From assembly GCA_944989445.1 (NCBI GenBank), contig CALYLW010000121.1:1070729-1134728 (forward strand): a stretch of DNA of 64,000 nucleotides, given 5' to 3'. This stretch comes from Ampullaceana balthica (taxonomy: Eukaryota > Mollusca > Gastropoda > Lymnaeidae). Numbering within the stretch: the first letter of the stretch is position 1; the number at the start of each line of letters is the position of its first letter. The notes under the pieces are model-generated. The model made no database searches. It had not been told where the DNA came from and saw only the letters and a program-made list of their open reading frames with translations. The translations under genes and the position numbers were made by a program. This document shows, piece by piece, positions 25,001 to 37,000 of the stretch.

Positions 25001-28000
25001 GTCATTACCGTGTCAAACTAATTCGTACATGGATCAACAGTGAAACAAGATAAAAAAACATCCGGTAATCCTTATTGAATCTCGTGAAATGACACAATAG
25101 CCGGAAGTCTCGAGGAAAGAGAGATTTCGATGCTTTTTTAACTAAAAATGCGAGTGTGCGTCGCTAAGTGAACAGACGGGGATCGAGCTAACCGACGTTA
25201 AGTTGCAAATTTGGCACTCTTTTGTGCTCAAAATATTAGGGCTCGACGACTTAAAAAAATCGAATTAACCGATGAAAAAATGCAAAGACAAAGAGAGAAT
25301 TTGGCGGTTCCAAAAAAACCTAGTCAACTTAATAGAGCTGATGAGTTAACCGGGCTCGAGTTAAGTGGGTCCCACTGTATATATATTTCCTTAACGACCA
25401 TGTGCAAATGAGCATGACGAATGACCCTCGCAGTTTGCAAGCGTTGTGGGATGAAAAGGAAAAAAAAAGGGGGGGGGGTGGGTGACAACTTCTTGCGTTC
25501 ACTTGCCGTTGCATGCCAATGGAGAAATCTGATTTCTTCAAAGTTATTATTTTTTGTATATAGGGGATTATCGCGGAAATATATATTTTGGATTCTTAAA
25601 GAACACTGAAAGATAGTATAGTCACGTCACCCTAAAGGAAAAAAAACACAATTTAAATCTGTTTACTTGAGACAGTCATTTATGCATGAAGCTTATTGTG
25701 TAACAACATTTTTAAAAACATTTATGTATCAAGTCAGTTCTAATGGGCCATCTTACAATAACAATAAAGGAAGCAGTTTGGCATCCATATCAGAAGCAAA
25801 CTATAGCCTATAAAATATATATGAGATTGATTGCATTTTACTGTAGTCTTATTTGTTTCAAATTAACTGCATATATAAAATTGATCCTTCTTACTCATGA
25901 AGCTGGTCAATTTTAATTAGATTTGTTGACTGTTGTTTCTCAGCCTTATTTTACCTTTGAATTTTTGTAAAAACTTTAAAAAACAGATCTTGTAGTTAGT
26001 TTTCTTTTATTTCAATTACTTTTTAGGTTTTATGCGCGGATCTGGTCTATAATTAAAAAGTAATATTAATAAATTATAATATTAAGGTACAGGTAAGCAT
26101 TCTATCATGAGCATCTAAATAATAATAAAGAATACTTACAGATAATCTAATACTGTGATGGCGAACCTATGGCATGCGCGCCACAGTCGGCACACATCAA
26201 CCGGCTCGCAACTAAATTAATAATTTCTTAATCAAATCAGCTAAGCCGAACCTCCATTTTCGGATTTCATTGGAGTGTTTGCACTTTGCTATAAATAAGT
26301 GGGTTTAGTTTGAATTTTGGGCACGTGGCCCCAAAAAGGTTAGCCACCAGTGATCTAATACAACCCTCAGATAGACATAATTGTCATTCTTCCCATCCAG
26401 AAATTGGACGTGGAATGGGCTGCCTGAGGAAACCAGGAAAACCAACATTTAAAACTCTAAATAAAAATGCAAGACTAGACATAACCATGGATAAGCGTAG
26501 GACGCAATAATCTTCTTATAGAAGGAGCGTCTGTAACAGATAAGATAAGATCTGGTCTTTAATTAAAAACTTTTTAAAAGTAGTATTAAGAAATTATAAC
26601 ATTAAGTTACAGGTAAGCATTCTATAATGAGCATCATCACTGTTGTACACACTTCACTTAATTATTTATGTACATGTAATATTAAACCTGCTTATTGTGT
26701 TAATAATACAGAGGGATGAGAAATCTTATTGTTAATTAAAATCAATATACATAATTCCCGTTGTCTGTATGTATGGATGTAACTAGGTGGCACTGCAAAG
26801 TTTGTAATGCTGTTAGGTGGCGCTGCGATTGATTTTGTTTTTTAGTGCTGCACCAAAAAGAACACTTTTCGAACGTTCCGCATAAAATTGTTCAATATGA
26901 TAATAAATGAATAAAATAAATGAAAGTTCTGTATTACGTTATTTTTTGATCTGATGTGTATTTATTTTGAAAACTTTCGTAATTTTTTACGGGTGACACG
27001 CTAGTAAACTAATAATAATACTAATATTAAATAATTTTAAAATAACTAGCCCTATACTATACTGGTATATTGTTTTTAATAAAACTCCATTGTCCTTAAA
27101 AGTAAATAGATGTTTGTAAAATATAAGCAGAAATTATGAAATTCTGTACAAAAAATTAAAAAGTTAAGTAAGCAGATTAAAATTTATCAAATATACTAGG
27201 GACTTAAAAAAATTCACCCAAAAAAAATATAAATTTCTGCATATGATAGAACGATGAACCGAGTTATAACTTTTTTTGGGTAAAGATTATACACATCCCT
27301 TTAAAATTTAAATCCATTTAGATAATATTTAGCATTTTTATCAAAGTGCATTACCTAATTTAGGTACCTGAGGCAACTGAAACATGTTGTCTGTGTAGAA
27401 TTGATGGAGAAGTTCAATAAGCTATCATAATAAATCCAGAAATGCTGTTTGACCATCAATAGTTTCATTAACCCCCATTACCTTTCTTTATCAGGGCTTG
27501 TAACTTGACTACACGCTTGTGCAATCAGTGTGTACAATAGGGTGTAAATGTTGTTTACAAATGATCGGTCATCACAGTGTACAATAGATCTTTTTAATTT
27601 TATTTGTGGACGTCTGATGACACTGACTAGTTTCAGTGGAATTTTATATATATTTTGAGAGGACACATATGAAAACAATAATAAATGGTGTCTTGAAATA
27701 CCCTATTACTATTATACTGGGGACACATTTTTCTCTATCTAGTCATTATGAATTTATTTTATGTTACGTTAAGTGATGTATTTTTAGCATTCAAAGTGCA
27801 GACCTATAATTTATCCTCAGCATTATACATTTTAAAAATATAGGTTGTTGTTAGTTTTGTAAGTTTGCTTTTTTAAGTTGTAATTTTAATAGGTTTTAAA
27901 AAGTTTTTTGTTTTTGCCTTATTTTGCAAAAAATATTTATTTATCTCACCTAATGAGGCTCTGTTTGATTAGGATTTGCTTAAAAAAATTAAAAAGTTTA

Positions 28001-31000
28001 AAAATTCATATCCCATCCTGGTTTTATAGTTTGATATTAAATGTAGTTTCATAATTTTATTTTCAGAGATGAATCTGATGAAGATGTTGGGGACATTTTT
28101 ACAGATGAGATTAGTGAATTTACCGATGCAAGAAATAAAGTATGACTATTTAGTCTTATATTCATTGAAAGAAAAACACACTGAAAACACATATTATTTT
28201 GTTTATAATATTTATATATCATGTTATAAATCTATAGAAAGATATATATATAAATATAATTAGGTAATGTTTTGCTCTACATCTTGCTTCAGTTTATATT
28301 ATAAATAACATAACAAACTGAACATATTTTTGTGGTTTTTTGACAGATTGATCTGGGTGATCACAACAAAAGTGAAGATGAGGAAGAGGTGAGAAAATTT
28401 TGAAGCCTCTAATTTTTATGTTGTATATTATTTTGTAAAGTTAATTTTAAATTCAGACCATTGTGTTGTAATGCATCACTTCAATTTAATTGGAAACATG
28501 CAATATAAATAATATAATTATTAAAAAAAGTTTACAGTTTTTGTATATCACCACATTTATTTTTAATGATACAAAAAACCCCAATAAAAAACAATATTTT
28601 TTGGTAAGTTAATCATTGTTTTAATAGGAGGAAATGTTTGGCTTGATGGATGAAGACGAAGAGAGTGATGAAGAAATTGGAGAATGGTCAAAACGCCTCA
28701 AGCAAATAAAATTTCAAGCAAAACTAGAAAATAAAAAACCATTGCCTGGAGGTAGGTCATAGTAGTTTTATTTTTTGTATGATGTTGTACTTAAACAGAA
28801 ATAAGTAATGGGGTTATGATAAAGCTTTGTTGATGTTGAGTTGTTTAAAACTTGGGCATATTAAGAAAAGTGTGCAAAGACAATTAACTTGCCTATCAAA
28901 TTTCGCTAACAGCCCCAATAATTTATTGCTCATGAAACTGCCGTGCTTACGGCTAAATTATATTTCAAGTTGTATTTTTTCGACAAATGAAATGGATACC
29001 AAAGGCTGGGGTAACAGCACAATTAAGCAGACCTGGGCACAAATGATATATAATTTTACACAGGCTGGGGGGGGGGTATGTTACTGATTTTAAGATGAGT
29101 TAAATGGTAGGTAGGTGGGCTAGAATTTTCATGGATTTTAATTTTCACATTGAAATGCTTACAATTGGCTTTTATATATAGAGATTGTAAATTACCAAAT
29201 GAAAGAAAAAAAAGAATAAATTTTAAATTAAAAAAAATTAGCTAAAAATATAAATGTCAGAAAAAGTATTTACTAACATTACAATGGAAATTTCAAGTCA
29301 CTCACAATCCGAGAGTGTGGGGAAAAAATGTTTATAAGTTACTTAATTTAATCCCAAATGAAATTATTTTCATCTCAACCAACCAAGATAAAAATAGGAT
29401 AAAGGCCTATAATTTACTATAATGAAGACAGATCTCGATTATATCCATCAAAAACCTCCTTTTATTTCAGATGCAGCAGAGAAGTCATGGGGAAACAAAA
29501 GAGGTGTTTTCTATGGGTCGGGGGTTAAAAGAAAACCCAAGGAAGCTGGTGAATATATTTATGTTACTTGTGCTGTTTATGCTCATAAAAAAGGTTAATA
29601 GTTTGCAATGAATGTTCTGTTTCATTATTAAAAGTAAGTCTTCAACATCTTTTGTGGCATGAAACAAATAATATGAAAATAAGCGTGTTTTTTTTAGACA
29701 TGACCTCTAAATTTAGCACAAACTGGTGATGAGAATTAGTTTCATGGTGAAATCAGAAAAACCTTTTCTTTGCCTTCAAGTTGCTTTTGGACAAGTTTTT
29801 GTTAAATTTCAATCAGATGTAGAATGGTATGTAATTGTTAATAGTTTTGCTTTATAAATGTTCTAGTAAGTGATGAGGAAGATGAGTGGACCATGGAAGA
29901 AAAAGAAATTGAAAAGTTGCAGAAAAGATTGGATGAAGATGTTGATGAAGAAGATTTTTTGGTACCATCCTTCATTAAAGTAAGCAATTATTTTCCATGA
30001 CCTTAGCTTTACTTTTATCTTAGATTGCGTATCCGACTTTGACCTTGGTATGCCTGAGTTGAGTTTTAACAACAGATATCAAGACATTTAAAAAAAAATT
30101 ACTTAACAGTTATGTTGATAACAACTTCAAATTGTTATGATTTTTAAGATTTCAAATATGAATAATTATTTATAGTACTTAAGAAAATGTTTTTTTTTCT
30201 TTTTTAAATCTTTGAAAGAAATCCAAACTTTTGGAGCCTGAGGATCTTACAGTAAAGAGGGATTTGACTTCTACAGAGAAAGAAGAGGTAAAATTAGCAA
30301 ATTTTGTGTGGGAAAACTTTTATTTATTAATATTATTTCTTAAATTTATAAACCATGAGTGACAAGTGAATAAAAAAATTATATCACTCAAATAAAATAA
30401 TAGCAAAGATAAAATGTACATTTCAAAATGTTTAAAATGGAAACATTTTTGAATTTTGAGGCTTGGACTAATTTATATAGTAAATAATACTGGTTTTTGT
30501 CATTTGCACAACAGTATTACTTGAAGATAAAGTGCTAATATCAAATATAACCCAGTAGACTTACTAACAGAACATTAAAAATGTATAAAGAAAATACTTC
30601 ATTTTCCTGCATTAACTTGTTAATTCACATTTTCCTAGATACTTGTTTTTTTTAAAGTGTTTTTTTTTAGAATACTGAATTTAAAATGGGGTCCTTAACC
30701 AAGTCTTAATGAAAACTGCTTTGTATACAAACACTTCACAATTTTTATTAGTGGTTTAGGCTCATTGATCTTAATTAAACATTTCAGCTTTGTGTGTTTT
30801 TCTATGCACGCCATTCATTAAAATATAGCGTTTGCAACTTTCAGATACTTAACTTATTAAGTTGATTAAAATTTTTAAATTTATAATTCAATTCATAATA
30901 GTTCAAGAAAAAGCTTCACCCAGAAGCAGAGCCGTTGAGGGAAGAACTGAACAAATGTGTAAGTTCATGTTGAGAGCTTAGTTAAAACTTAAATGAAATA

Positions 31001-34000
31001 ATATGTTCACAAATACCTCATTCGTTTTTTTTAAAAAGTGCTCAGCAATAATCCTTTAATTCTATACCAATGAAATAATCTCAGTCGTCAGGTAATCATA
31101 TTTCTTTCTTTCAATTGTATTTTTTAAAAAAGTTGTTTTGAGTGTCTTACTATAATTACAGTTTATTTATGTTGTTTTAACTTCTCAGATTGAAGAATTG
31201 GAAATGTTAAAAGACAAGAAAGGTTGGAAAGTGGAGAGTAGGGACACATGCTTTAGGCTGTAAGTCGTCTGAAGTCTGAATGAATCTTAGTTGTTAAGAC
31301 TGTTCATATTAGTGGACAGGTTAACCGTTTAAAAAAAAAGATCGGCTCAATTGGCTGTTGTTGATTGCGAGGTATCTATCCTACGCACAGCCTTGGCCAC
31401 ATTCAGCAGCATCCAATGTTGTTTACATCAAGGACTATTTGATGATACAGCAGTTGGTTGTTGATGTTAGCGCTGTACAACTTAGCAAATTTCAACAATA
31501 AAAAAAAAGAAAAATTATTCATAAGCTAAACTATGGCATTAAAATTATATTAAGTATATTTAGATAATTTTGTTATATTATTTTTCATTATATTTTGATT
31601 TTATACTTCAATTGAAATTTAATGGTCGTTATTAAGATTTGAAAAAGAAAAAATGAACGCTAATACAGACAAATTGAAGTTACAGTTAAGCAGTCCAGAT
31701 TAAAAAGGACCAGTTGTGTTCTTAGGACCAGTTAACAGCTAAATGCCTTACTAATTAGTACCACATCCAATTTCAGCATATGAATTTTTTGTTTCATGTG
31801 GAAGAACCTAAATTGAAAATAGTTAAAGACAACAACATTTTGTTTAAACATAACATAAATTTGGTTTCAAGGATATCTATTCAATAATTAACTACATGTA
31901 ATTTATGTTTAAAGCTTCTAGTTAAATAATGTATTTTAAAAGATATATATGTATGTATATGGCTTTAAAATGAGTATCTACCGTAATTGTTTCAGGTTTA
32001 GAAATATTCATTGAAGACTTTTTCTCAATGAAAAAATTTATATAAATTTATAAACATAATTTAAAGAAGTTTAAATATTAATTATTTAGATTGGCAGCCA
32101 ACATTGCATTCTATCTTCATATGATTGAGAATGATGAAGACTGCCGGGGTCATCCAGTCATAAAGAGAATTGTTCAATGGAAGAAGGTAAGTTCCATTTG
32201 TAGCTCTCTGGCAACGAACTTTCTTTACTTTATTTAAGTTTGTTCATTTTCTTACTGCATTGAATGGAGTTAAATCAAAAATAGTTTGTGGGCGGTGGAA
32301 ACTTCTATCATAATTTACTTGTAATTTACTTTCAGCTGTGCAATTTTCACTGCATTCTTTGGAGCTGTCGACTTTGGTTAATGTTGACTTAACATTTAAA
32401 ATACATTCACAATCAGGATATCACTTAAGGAATGAAACTATGAAATGATCAATTTTTATCCTTATGTATTGAAAATATTTGATTTTTTAAAAAGTTGGCT
32501 AAAATGTATGAAGCCATCCCAAGAGAACAGATGGAAGCCCTCAGATGATGATGAACAGGATGAAGAAGTTTCTAATGATGAAGCACTGAATAGTTCACCT
32601 CAAAAACCATCCAAGAAACGGCAAAGGTTAGCTCATTAAAAAAATATGGGGAAGAATTCATAGTTCGTCACATTATTATTATCATTTACAAACCGATATA
32701 GGTGGAAGCAAAAGTGGTCAAAAAAGTGTTAGGATCTAGGGAAGGCAGGGCACATGTTTACATTTGCTCCTAAAAGATCTTAGACAGTCAAGAGGTTTTG
32801 ATGATGAAAACCAAATACCCTTAGGGGTTGGGTTATTCTCAGCGACTGTTTTGTCCCCTTTCACTTGCCATCTCACGTCAGAGGTGCTTCTTTAGGGCCA
32901 GGGGTGATAGTATGCTTAAGCATATAAGTACCGAAAAGATCACTATAGTTGTCAGCTTGTATGCATTCTTCCCGGGGGGGGGGTGTGGCATGGATTGCGA
33001 GCCTAACTTGACTTAAAGGGGGTTACAGTCATGATCCTCCGTATCTAGCAACGATAAAAAAGTAGATTTGTAAGCATTGTGGGAGTGGTGCTGATGTGAT
33101 AAGGGGTTAGAGTTTGACATTCCACCACCTCCTTGTGACGGTCATTTAGTTGGAGGCACCACTGGTTGTATCCTTGGTGTCTAGGAGGCTGACCTCTAGG
33201 GTGGACTGCTTGGAAGTGTCTTAGGAAATGCCTCTAGGGGTGGGCGATTTGATGCCACGAGAATTCTTTGGGGGCTTTATAAGAGTCTTAAACTCAAGGG
33301 CTTTTGATGTTATACTTTATTATTCTAAATGTAACTAACTAACATGTATATGAAACTATTTCGCAAGAGCTAGACCAGGGGTCTCCAAACTACGGCCCGC
33401 GAGGCCTTCTCATCCGGCCCCTGGAGACCTTTTAATCTCAAAAAAGATATTATTTTGATGTGTAGTTTACCACAAAACTGTGTGTAGTTGGCCCACAAAC
33501 TGCTGCTTGACAGTTAATGCTGCCCTCCGGCAGAAAAGTTTGGAGACCCCTGTGCTAGATCAATAGAATGTTTTGAAACTGAATTGGCATCTGCATAACT
33601 TGCAGCAATGTTGTTGTTTTCATTAGTCTGATTATAATAAGCTTTAACACACACTGTTATTTTTACTTCCTTTTATTACTTTTAAAATAAATGTTATTAA
33701 CCTAAATGATGAAAATATTTCATTGATACATTTAATATTTATGTGTTTTTAAACAATTTATTTTCCAGGGCTGAAGATGAAAACATTGATGAGATTGATG
33801 ATGATATGGAAGACGAAAATGTTAATGAGATGACAGATGACGGGGAGAGCAGACCAATTACTTATGAGGTTGGATTTTTTTATCTTATGCTTGTCAAGTT
33901 TAGTTGTTCCTTCTACATTTTCAAGTTGGATTAGCTTTTGGAGATGGAGCATATTACTGTTCGTCCCATCTGAATCCCCCAAGCTTGTTACTACTAACCA

Positions 34001-37000
34001 TTTTGCCGGGAAAAACAACACGCTTCCCGATGATGAGTTATTCCCATTCAAAAAACAAAGGAAATCTACTTGGACACCACCGCCTGGTCAATCCAAGGCT
34101 CTGGACTTATATATCAAAAGCACAGAGAATGATATTAAAAACCTTTTGTTTCCTCGACTCCGTAAATCCAACCTTTCTAAAGTTGAGTCGAAAGCCTTGT
34201 CTTTATTGCGCAGCCGTAAAGACATTGTCATCAAACCGGCCGACAAAGGCGGGGCCGTAGTTGTATGGGATAAGGAGTTGTATATTAAGGAAGCTCAGAG
34301 ACAACTGGAGGACACCCAGTTCTACCAACAGAGAGCCACAGATCCCATCATGAAAAACAACACGGTGGTTAAAAAGACCATCGATGAGTTGATAACAGAA
34401 TGCGCTCTACCTCAATCAGCGTCCAGGATGCACATTTTTGACAGTGACCTGGGCAAGCCATCCTTTTATCTCCTTCCTAAAATTCACAAGGATGGTAACC
34501 CTGGTAGACCTATTGTCTCTGCATGTTCTTGTCCAACAGAACACATTTCTGAATTCTTGGATAGTGTCTTCCAACCGATAGTGGCATCCCTCCCTACGTA
34601 CATTAAGGACACCAACCATGCCTTACGGACATTCGACTCTCTGAGCATCAATCCAAACGTAAAGAACTATCTGTTCCTCCTTGATGTATGTTCCCTCTAT
34701 ACATCCATTCCCCACAACGATGGCCTTCTGGCTGTACAATACTTTTTGGACAGACAACCTCACCCCAATATACCTACACATGCCTTACTACGCTTGGCGG
34801 AATTGGTCTTAACCCTCAACTCGTTTGAGTTCAATGGCCAGTTCTTTGACCAAATCAGTGGGGTCGCCATGGGGACTAAAATGGGACCCAGCTATGCATG
34901 CTTGTTCATGGGCCATTTCGAGCACAGAGTGGAACAAGAATACACTGGTCGCCTCCCCGAATTTTATAAAAGATACATTGATGATGGCATTGGGGTCACT
35001 CATATGGAGAGGAGTGAACTTGACACGTTCATCAGCTTTGTTGATTCTTTTCACCCCTCCATTAAGTTCACTCACACGATTTCCGAACTATCGGTTAATT
35101 TCCTGGACATTACTGTAACTCTCCAGAAGAACCACCTCCTCACTTCGGCCTACTTCAAACCTACGGACAGTCACTCTTACCTACTCTATCCCTCGTCTCA
35201 TCCCAAATCCTGTAAGGATTCTATTCCATTTTCACAACTCCTTCGCCTCCGTAGGCTGTGTCAATCTAATGAGGACTTTTTGGAAAAGGCGTTGGAAATG
35301 GTGGAGTTTTTTAGACAAAGGTCTTACCCTGAAGCTATACTTCAATCTGCACTTCAGCGAGTTAAAAACTTCACTCGTGCCGACGCCTTTGTATCACGCT
35401 CCAGTGATAGTAATGAAAGGAGCAAATTGGGGCTCACATACCATCCCCACAACATCAGAGCAAAGGAAATATTTGTGAAAAATCGCACCATCCTCCTCGC
35501 GGACCCTGAGACAAACAACATATTTTCCACCCCACCCCTCATTGTATTCAGGAGGGACAAAAATCTGCGAGACCTATTGGTTCGTAGCCGTCTGCTTATT
35601 CCGTCCTCCCATCTGGGCACTAAGCCATGTGGTCGTAATCGCTGCAAGACATGTCCCTTTGTTACCCAGACGGACCAGATTATCTTCCCTAAGGGGACAT
35701 TCAAGATTAGGAATGGCTATCTTTGTACTAGCCGCAATGTGGTCTACACCATTGTGTGTAAGCGCTGTCCTTTGAAGTACATTGGTGAAACGGGGAGGTT
35801 ACTCTCTTGCCGTATCGCGGAACATGTACGGGTCATTAAACAAGACAAACAGTGTCCAGTCTCCCGACACTTCAATGGACGGGACCACATGGGCGTCGAT
35901 GACATGTCTGTCACCGCCTTGGTTTCTTGTACAAACACACCCGGCCGGGTCAGTCTGGAGAATAGACTAATCCATGAATATGGGACTCTTACACCACATG
36001 GGATCAACGTTGTGTTCGCACTGACAAGCTGATTGATTGGCCACACCCACCCTTTCCTTTCCTATTTAAGCTCTTACTTTTCTCTCCTTGCTTTATCTTT
36101 ACTGGACTACTTGGATTTCACCGCAGCTAAGTGTTTTTTTCTATTATTTCGTTTTATTCGTTTCATTTGTGTACTATTTGTCCGTTGAAGAAGGCTCTTT
36201 GCCGAAACGTTCGCTGTTGTGTTACGTCCTGTCAGGCCTACTAATACCCTGTTTTTATTTTATGCATTTACCTTACTACTAACCAATATAAAAAAAACAA
36301 AAGAGGAATAAAAAATGTGGTAACAGAGATATAGGTTGTTTTTTTTATGAAACGTGCATAATTTGCTGGATTCCACATTATTATTGACTTCAAAATTTTC
36401 ATTTTGACTTGCAAGTGCTATCAAAAGTTTTAATGTTTTTAAATATTTTTTTTCTCTAATTTTTTAAACCATTTTAAAATTTTAGATTGAGAAAAATAAG
36501 CCCAAGAAAAAAACAGCTCCCAACAATCCCCGTGTGAAGCACAGAGAAAAGTTCAGGAAGGCTAAAATTCGAATGAAAGGAAAGGTCTGTCACGTTTTGT
36601 CACAAATATTCTACCAGTATTATTTAAGATTACTGTGGGGGGGTGGTCTGAAAAGATTGTATGAGTTGTGAATTCTATTTAAAAACTTCAACCCTTGATA
36701 AGTGATAGTTTAAAGATTGTAAAACTTAAGACAGTATTTTTGTTCATAGAATATTTTTCATTTAATCTAAATGTTTTCAATATGAAAAAAAAAGGAATCT
36801 TTTCCTTCTCATTTTATTCATGCTTTATTTTCTCCTAATTAATTTTGCTATTGTAACTTTTGTAATTATTTCAACAATGAAAATTATCTATTATATAGGG
36901 GTCTACCGATATATCGGCTGGCCGATATATCGGCACCGATATCAGATATTGGCACCGATATCATATATTGGCAATATCGGTATCGGTAGCATGTAAAGGT

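Larger units (their letters stand above)
33890..36290 (+). mobile_element. Penelope-like element (PLE) in a UTP3 intron
   Basis: The element carries one long open frame (next entry) and a 3' region with the Penelope-type GAAGAAGGC..GCCGAAACG motif. The 3' end is homologous to a solo fragment at 43268-43405. The 5' edge is unclear and lies only tens of bases after the exon 12 donor at 33868, so it may be 5'-truncated. It shares the orientation of UTP3. Confidence 0.85.

Noticed and set aside
33837..36032. 731-codon frame as an exon of UTP3 or a host gene
   Set aside because: RT and GIY-YIG motifs and the Penelope 3' end make it a mobile element; UTP3 exons 12 and 13 join across it in phase.
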